Shown here: positions 60,798-64,000 of the stretch, piece after piece
Layout of the letters: every line of letters begins with the position of its first letter
Position numbering within the stretch: position 1 is the stretch's first letter
Origin: Prevotella sp. P5-92
GTDB taxonomy: Bacteria; Bacteroidota; Bacteroidia; Bacteroidales; Bacteroidaceae
Direction of reading: 5' to 3'
Length of the DNA stretch: 64,000 nucleotides
Assembly (NCBI RefSeq): GCF_002251245.1
Contig: NZ_NPJG01000082.1
Coordinates: 62,001 to 126,000 of the forward strand
The notes under the pieces: model-generated
The model's input: only the letters and a program-made list of their open reading frames with translations
What the model was told of the DNA's origin: nothing
The model's database searches: none
Program-made: the position numbers and the translations under genes

Positions 60798-62279
60798 ATG
60801 AGAAGATTGACAACATTATTTATGCTTGCCATAGCCTTAATGGCATCGGCACAGTCGAAAAGAGAATTCCGTGGCGCATGGATACAATGCGTCAACGGAC
60901 AGTTTCAGGGCATGTCAACACAAAAGATGCAGAGCACACTGAGCTACCAGCTCGACGAACTGCAAAAAGATGGTTGTAACGCCATCATCTTCCAAGTGAG
61001 GCCTGAGTGCGATGCCCTCTACGAGAGCAGTATGGAGCCATGGAGCCGCTTCCTCACGGGTACACAAGGCAAGGCGCCCAGTCCTTATTGGGATCCTCTG
61101 AAATGGATGATCGAGCAATGTCATAAGCGTGGCATGGAACTGCATGCATGGATCAACCCTTATCGTGCGAAGACAAAGACCACCACACAGTTGGCGTCAA
61201 ACCATATCGCCATACGCCATCCCGAGCGTGTCTTCTCTTACGACGGACAGTTTATCATGAACCCTGCTATGGAAGAAAACCGCAAGTATATATGCAATGT
61301 CGTAGGCGACATACTCAGACGCTATGACGTTGACGGACTGCATATCGACGACTATTTCTATCCCTACCCTGCAGCAGGACAAACCATCCCCGACGCACAG
61401 CAGTTCCGCACCATGTCAAATGGTATAAAAGACCTTGGCGACTGGCGACGTTACAATGTCAACCTCTTCATACGTCAGCTCCACGACACCATAGCCAACG
61501 TGAAGCCGTGGGTGAAATTTGGCGTGTCGCCTTTCGGCATTTACAGAAACAGGAAATCGTCGCCTATAGGCAGTAATACTAACGGCCTGCAGAACTACGA
61601 CGACCTCTATGCCGACGTGCTGCTTTGGATTAACAACGGGTGGATAGACTACTGTGTACCACAGATTTATTGGCAGATAGGGCATCCAGCAGCCGACTAC
61701 GAAGAGCTCATAGGTTGGTGGAGCCGTTATGCCGGCGGACGACCTCTGTTTATAGGCGAGGACGTGGAGCGCACAGTGAAATATACCGACCCTTCAAATG
61801 TCAATAGTCATCAGCTTCCAGCAAAGATGAACCTACATCAGCAGCATCGCAACGTGCAGGGTACAGTGCTGTGGTATGCAAAGGCTGCGGTGGACAACGT
61901 AGGTAACTATGGTACGCTGTTGCGAACCAACTATTGGCGCACCCCTGCCCTCCAGCCACTCATGCCTTTCATCGACGGCAAGGCTCCGAAGAAGCCAAGA
62001 AAGGTGAAGCCCGTATGGACAGAGGACGGCTATATCCTCTTCTGGACGGCGCCGAAGGGCAAGGGATGGAAAGACGAGGCTGTGAAATATGTGGTCTATC
62101 GTATTGCCAAAGGAGAGAGATTCGACATCTATAATCCCAACAATATTGTGGCAATAACCACCGACACTTATTACAAACTGCCCTATCATAACGGTAGTGA
62201 GAAATATACCTACGCCGTGACTGCTCTCGACCGTATGCAAAACGAGAGTAAACCTGCGAAGACAAAGGTGAAGCTATAA
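60798..62279 (+). CDS. GH10-like (DUF187) exported hydrolase
   Basis: A signal peptide (RRLTTLFMLAIALMASAQ) precedes a glycosyl-hydrolase-like TIM barrel of the PF02638 family (about 25-350): EFRGAWIQCV, VRPECDALY and GMELHAWINPYR are conserved, the last with the family's acid region. A C-terminal fibronectin-III-like domain follows (about 395-493). It is likely to cleave an exported or peptidoglycan-type glycan. I start at ATG 60798; the longer frame to 60612 overlaps the HAD gene out of register. Length 493 is usual. Confidence 0.88.
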   Translation: MRRLTTLFMLAIALMASAQSKREFRGAWIQCVNGQFQGMSTQKMQSTLSYQLDELQKDGCNAIIFQVRPECDALYESSMEPWSRFLTGTQGKAPSPYWDPLKWMIEQCHKRGMELHAWINPYRAKTKTTTQLASNHIAIRHPERVFSYDGQFIMNPAMEENRKYICNVVGDILRRYDVDGLHIDDYFYPYPAAGQTIPDAQQFRTMSNGIKDLGDWRRYNVNLFIRQLHDTIANVKPWVKFGVSPFGIYRNRKSSPIGSNTNGLQNYDDLYADVLLWINNGWIDYCVPQIYWQIGHPAADYEELIGWWSRYAGGRPLFIGEDVERTVKYTDPSNVNSHQLPAKMNLHQQHRNVQGTVLWYAKAAVDNVGNYGTLLRTNYWRTPALQPLMPFIDGKAPKKPRKVKPVWTEDGYILFWTAPKGKGWKDEAVKYVVYRIAKGERFDIYNPNNIVAITTDTYYKLPYHNGSEKYTYAVTALDRMQNESKPAKTKVKL

Positions 62280-62316
62280 GATTTCAAAACATTTATCCAA
62301 ACAAATTGTTGCAGAT

Positions 62317-63855
62317 ATGGCAGACAACAGTACAAGCAGATCACGACGCACTCCCAAACCAGCTCCGGTAGATAATACCTATGCCCATCTCCAGCCACAA
62401 GCCCTCGACGTGGAAAGGGCTGTGCTTGGTGCGCTGATGATCGACCGCGACGCTTATACCATAGTGTGCGAGATATTACGCCCTGAGAGCTTCTACGAGA
62501 AACGTAATCAGCTCATCTTTGAGGTGATAAGAAGCCTTAGCATGGCTGAGAAACCAGTGGATATCCTTACCGTCACCGACGAATTGGAGAAGAAGGGGTA
62601 TCTTGAGAAAGCAGGCGGACCGCTATATATCACCGAACTCGCCTCTAAGGTGGCATCGTCAGCCAATATAGAATATCACGCACGTATCGTGGCGCAGAAA
62701 TTCCTCGCCCGACAACTCATCTCCTTTGCCAGCACCATAGAGACAAAGGCTTTCGACGGCACGGTGGACGTGGACGACCTCATGCAGGAGGCTGAAGGCT
62801 CGCTCTTCGAACTCTCCCAGCGTAACATGAAGAAAGACTATACGCAGATCGACCCTGTCATTACCAACGCCATCAACGTGATACAGAAGGCGGCGGCTAA
62901 CAAGGACGGTCTCACCGGCGTGCCTTCAGGTTACCATAAGCTCGATGATATCACCAGCGGATGGCAACCCTCTGACCTCGTCATCATCGCAGGTCGTCCG
63001 GCCATGGGAAAGACCTCGTTTGCCTTGTCTATGGCAAAGAATATCGTCGCCGACTACCGTGTGCCCACAGCTTTCTTCTCTCTCGAAATGAGCAACGTGC
63101 AACTGGTCAACCGTCTTATCTCCAACTGCTGCGAGATACAGGGTTCGAAGATCCTCAGCGGACAACTGAAACCCGACGAATGGGATCGTCTCGACAAGCG
63201 TATCAACAATCTCATCGGTGCTCCGCTATATGTTGACGACACTCCTGCCTTGTCGGTATTCGAACTGAGAACAAAGGCAAGACGACTGGTGCGCGAACAC
63301 GGCGTGAAGCTCATCATGATAGACTATCTCCAGCTCATGAACGCTCAAGGCATGCAGTTTAGCGGACGACAGGAAGAGGTGTCAACCATCTCCCGATCGC
63401 TCAAAGGGCTTGCGAAAGAGCTCGACATACCCATCCTCGCACTCAGTCAGCTGAACCGTGGCGTGGAGTCGCGTGAAGGTCTTGAAGGAAAACGACCACA
63501 GCTGAGCGACCTCCGTGAGTCGGGAGCCATCGAGCAGGATGCCGACATGGTGCTCTTCGTCCACCGACCAGAATACTATCATATCTTCCAGGACGACAAG
63601 GGACGCGACCTGCACGGTATGGCGCAGATCATCATAGCCAAGCACCGTAAGGGTGCCACGGGCGACGTACTCCTCACCTTCCGTGGCGAGTTCACCCGCT
63701 TTGAGAATCCCGAAGACTCCTCGCTCCGTCCTATGCCAGCCAACGAAGGCGAAATCGTCGGGTCGAGAATCAATGGTGGCGACTCAGGTGCCGCCGACTT
63801 CCCTCCGTATAACCCAACCGACATTCCGCCCATGGACGGGCCGATGCCGTTTTAA
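62317..63855 (+). CDS. dnaB: Replicative DNA helicase DnaB
   Basis: DnaB unwinds DNA at the replication fork as a hexamer. The N-terminal domain (about 20-140, PQALDVERAVLGALMIDRDA) is followed by a RecA-type helicase domain with Walker A GRPAMGKTSFALSMAK (about 227-242), Walker B-type LIMIDYLQLM, and the KHRKGATGDVLLTF segment with the arginine-finger region near 440-455. The C-terminus is Gly/Pro-rich. Length 512 is normal and no intein is present. Confidence 0.96.
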   Translation: MADNSTSRSRRTPKPAPVDNTYAHLQPQALDVERAVLGALMIDRDAYTIVCEILRPESFYEKRNQLIFEVIRSLSMAEKPVDILTVTDELEKKGYLEKAGGPLYITELASKVASSANIEYHARIVAQKFLARQLISFASTIETKAFDGTVDVDDLMQEAEGSLFELSQRNMKKDYTQIDPVITNAINVIQKAAANKDGLTGVPSGYHKLDDITSGWQPSDLVIIAGRPAMGKTSFALSMAKNIVADYRVPTAFFSLEMSNVQLVNRLISNCCEIQGSKILSGQLKPDEWDRLDKRINNLIGAPLYVDDTPALSVFELRTKARRLVREHGVKLIMIDYLQLMNAQGMQFSGRQEEVSTISRSLKGLAKELDIPILALSQLNRGVESREGLEGKRPQLSDLRESGAIEQDADMVLFVHRPEYYHIFQDDKGRDLHGMAQIIIAKHRKGATGDVLLTFRGEFTRFENPEDSSLRPMPANEGEIVGSRINGGDSGAADFPPYNPTDIPPMDGPMPF

Positions 63856-63870
63856 CATACACCAATACCA

Positions 63871-64000
63871 ATGAAACAACGTTTATTATTTGTTTGTCTC
63901 GGAAATATTTGTCGCTCTCCTGCCGCCGACGGTATTATGAAAGCCATGGTGGAGAAGAGAGGATTGTCACACATGTTTGAAATTGACTCATGTGGCATCG
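63871..64000 (+). CDS. Low-molecular-weight protein tyrosine phosphatase, 3' truncated by window edge
   Basis: The first 43 residues show the P-loop CLGNICRS (Cys-x5-Arg-Ser), at residues about 9-16, preceded by the strand RLLFV. This is the family that removes phosphate from tyrosine, often in capsule-export control. It starts 15 bp after the dnaB stop and runs beyond the window. Confidence 0.93.
   Translation, partial: MKQRLLFVCLGNICRSPAADGIMKAMVEKRGLSHMFEIDSCGI

Overview
The window looks like a chromosomal segment from a Bacteroidales bacterium, most likely a Prevotella-like genus (Prevotellaceae). The evidence is the strong Bacteroidetes promoter signature (-7 box TAnnTTTG, about 19-21 bp downstream of TTG/TTTG) in front of many genes, the family content (PCMD, DUF4369, DUF2027/Smr, calycin-like and TonB-dependent proteins with a CarboxypepD-like N-domain), an Rnf operon with rseC, and a methylmalonyl-CoA cluster of the propionate/succinate type. 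I see no rRNA, tRNA, CRISPR array, prophage or insertion sequence. Most of the window is core metabolism, so novelty is concentrated in intergenic repeats, small or split genes and a few lineage-specific surface proteins.

Layout. 1-2.7 kb: end of a DUF2027/Smr gene and nadE. 2.7-4.8 kb: an ECF sigma factor with a four-helix membrane partner, followed by a 0.77 kb gene-free block full of repeats. 4.8-7.5 kb: TraB/GumN protein, MgtC-like protein, galE. 7.6-13.4 kb (minus strand): complete rseC-rnfB-C-D-G-E-A operon. 13.6-21.6 kb: a hypothetical acidic protein, an rRNA-methylase-like gene, then a minus-strand run of pyrC, a stand-alone MetH reactivation domain, a metallophosphoesterase and plsC, preceded by a DUF4369 lipoprotein, an FtsB/DivIC-like protein and a BI-1 membrane protein. 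21.7-25.1 kb: GNAT enzyme and lutABC (lactate oxidation). 25.2-28.0 kb: a secreted/surface trio (PCMD lipoprotein, beta-barrel, calycin-like protein). 28.0-36.1 kb (minus): mltG, phosphoglucomutase, two paralogous TPR proteins downstream of gyrA. 36.2-41.3 kb (minus): thrA, a phosphoglycerate-mutase-like probable homoserine kinase, thrC. 41.5-44.3 kb: a large lipoprotein and a WG-repeat protein separated by a repeat-rich spacer. 44.3-47.0 kb (minus): mce, carboxyltransferase, a 51-residue subunit candidate and the biotin carrier. 47.2-50.7 kb: TonB receptor and acyltransferase-like protein. 50.8-53.3 kb: nitroreductase, DUF2520, KdsC, Maf. 53.4-53.6 kb: candidate small RNA. 53.6-56.1 kb (minus): phosphodiesterase, cytidylate-kinase-like protein, MATE pump. 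56.3-64 kb: DMP19 protein, smpB, truncated-type metH, HAD phosphatase, GH10-like lipid-exported hydrolase, dnaB and the start of a low-molecular-weight phosphatase.

How the genes fit together. Rnf (ferredoxin:NAD+ oxidoreductase, ion pump), lutABC and the methylmalonyl-CoA cluster suit an anaerobe that ferments via succinate/propionate. Methionine synthase is encoded in two pieces 40 kb apart: catalytic and B12 modules (57327-60098) and the AdoMet-dependent reactivation module (16987-17787). Threonine synthesis is a complete three-gene operon from aspartate, with the homoserine kinase step probably filled by a non-canonical alkaline-phosphatase-superfamily enzyme.

The most unusual observations are two 9-bp-periodic CCGGAA arrays, each starting at a stop codon of an unrelated gene; paired AACGTT and GCCAAT hairpins in the 4.0-4.8 kb gap; a self-complementary tandem repeat at 43.36-43.43 kb; a 51-codon gene between the carboxyltransferase and biotin carrier; and a promoter-to-terminator unit with no ORF at 53.45-53.56 kb. 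I did not find an obvious new defence or mobile system here.
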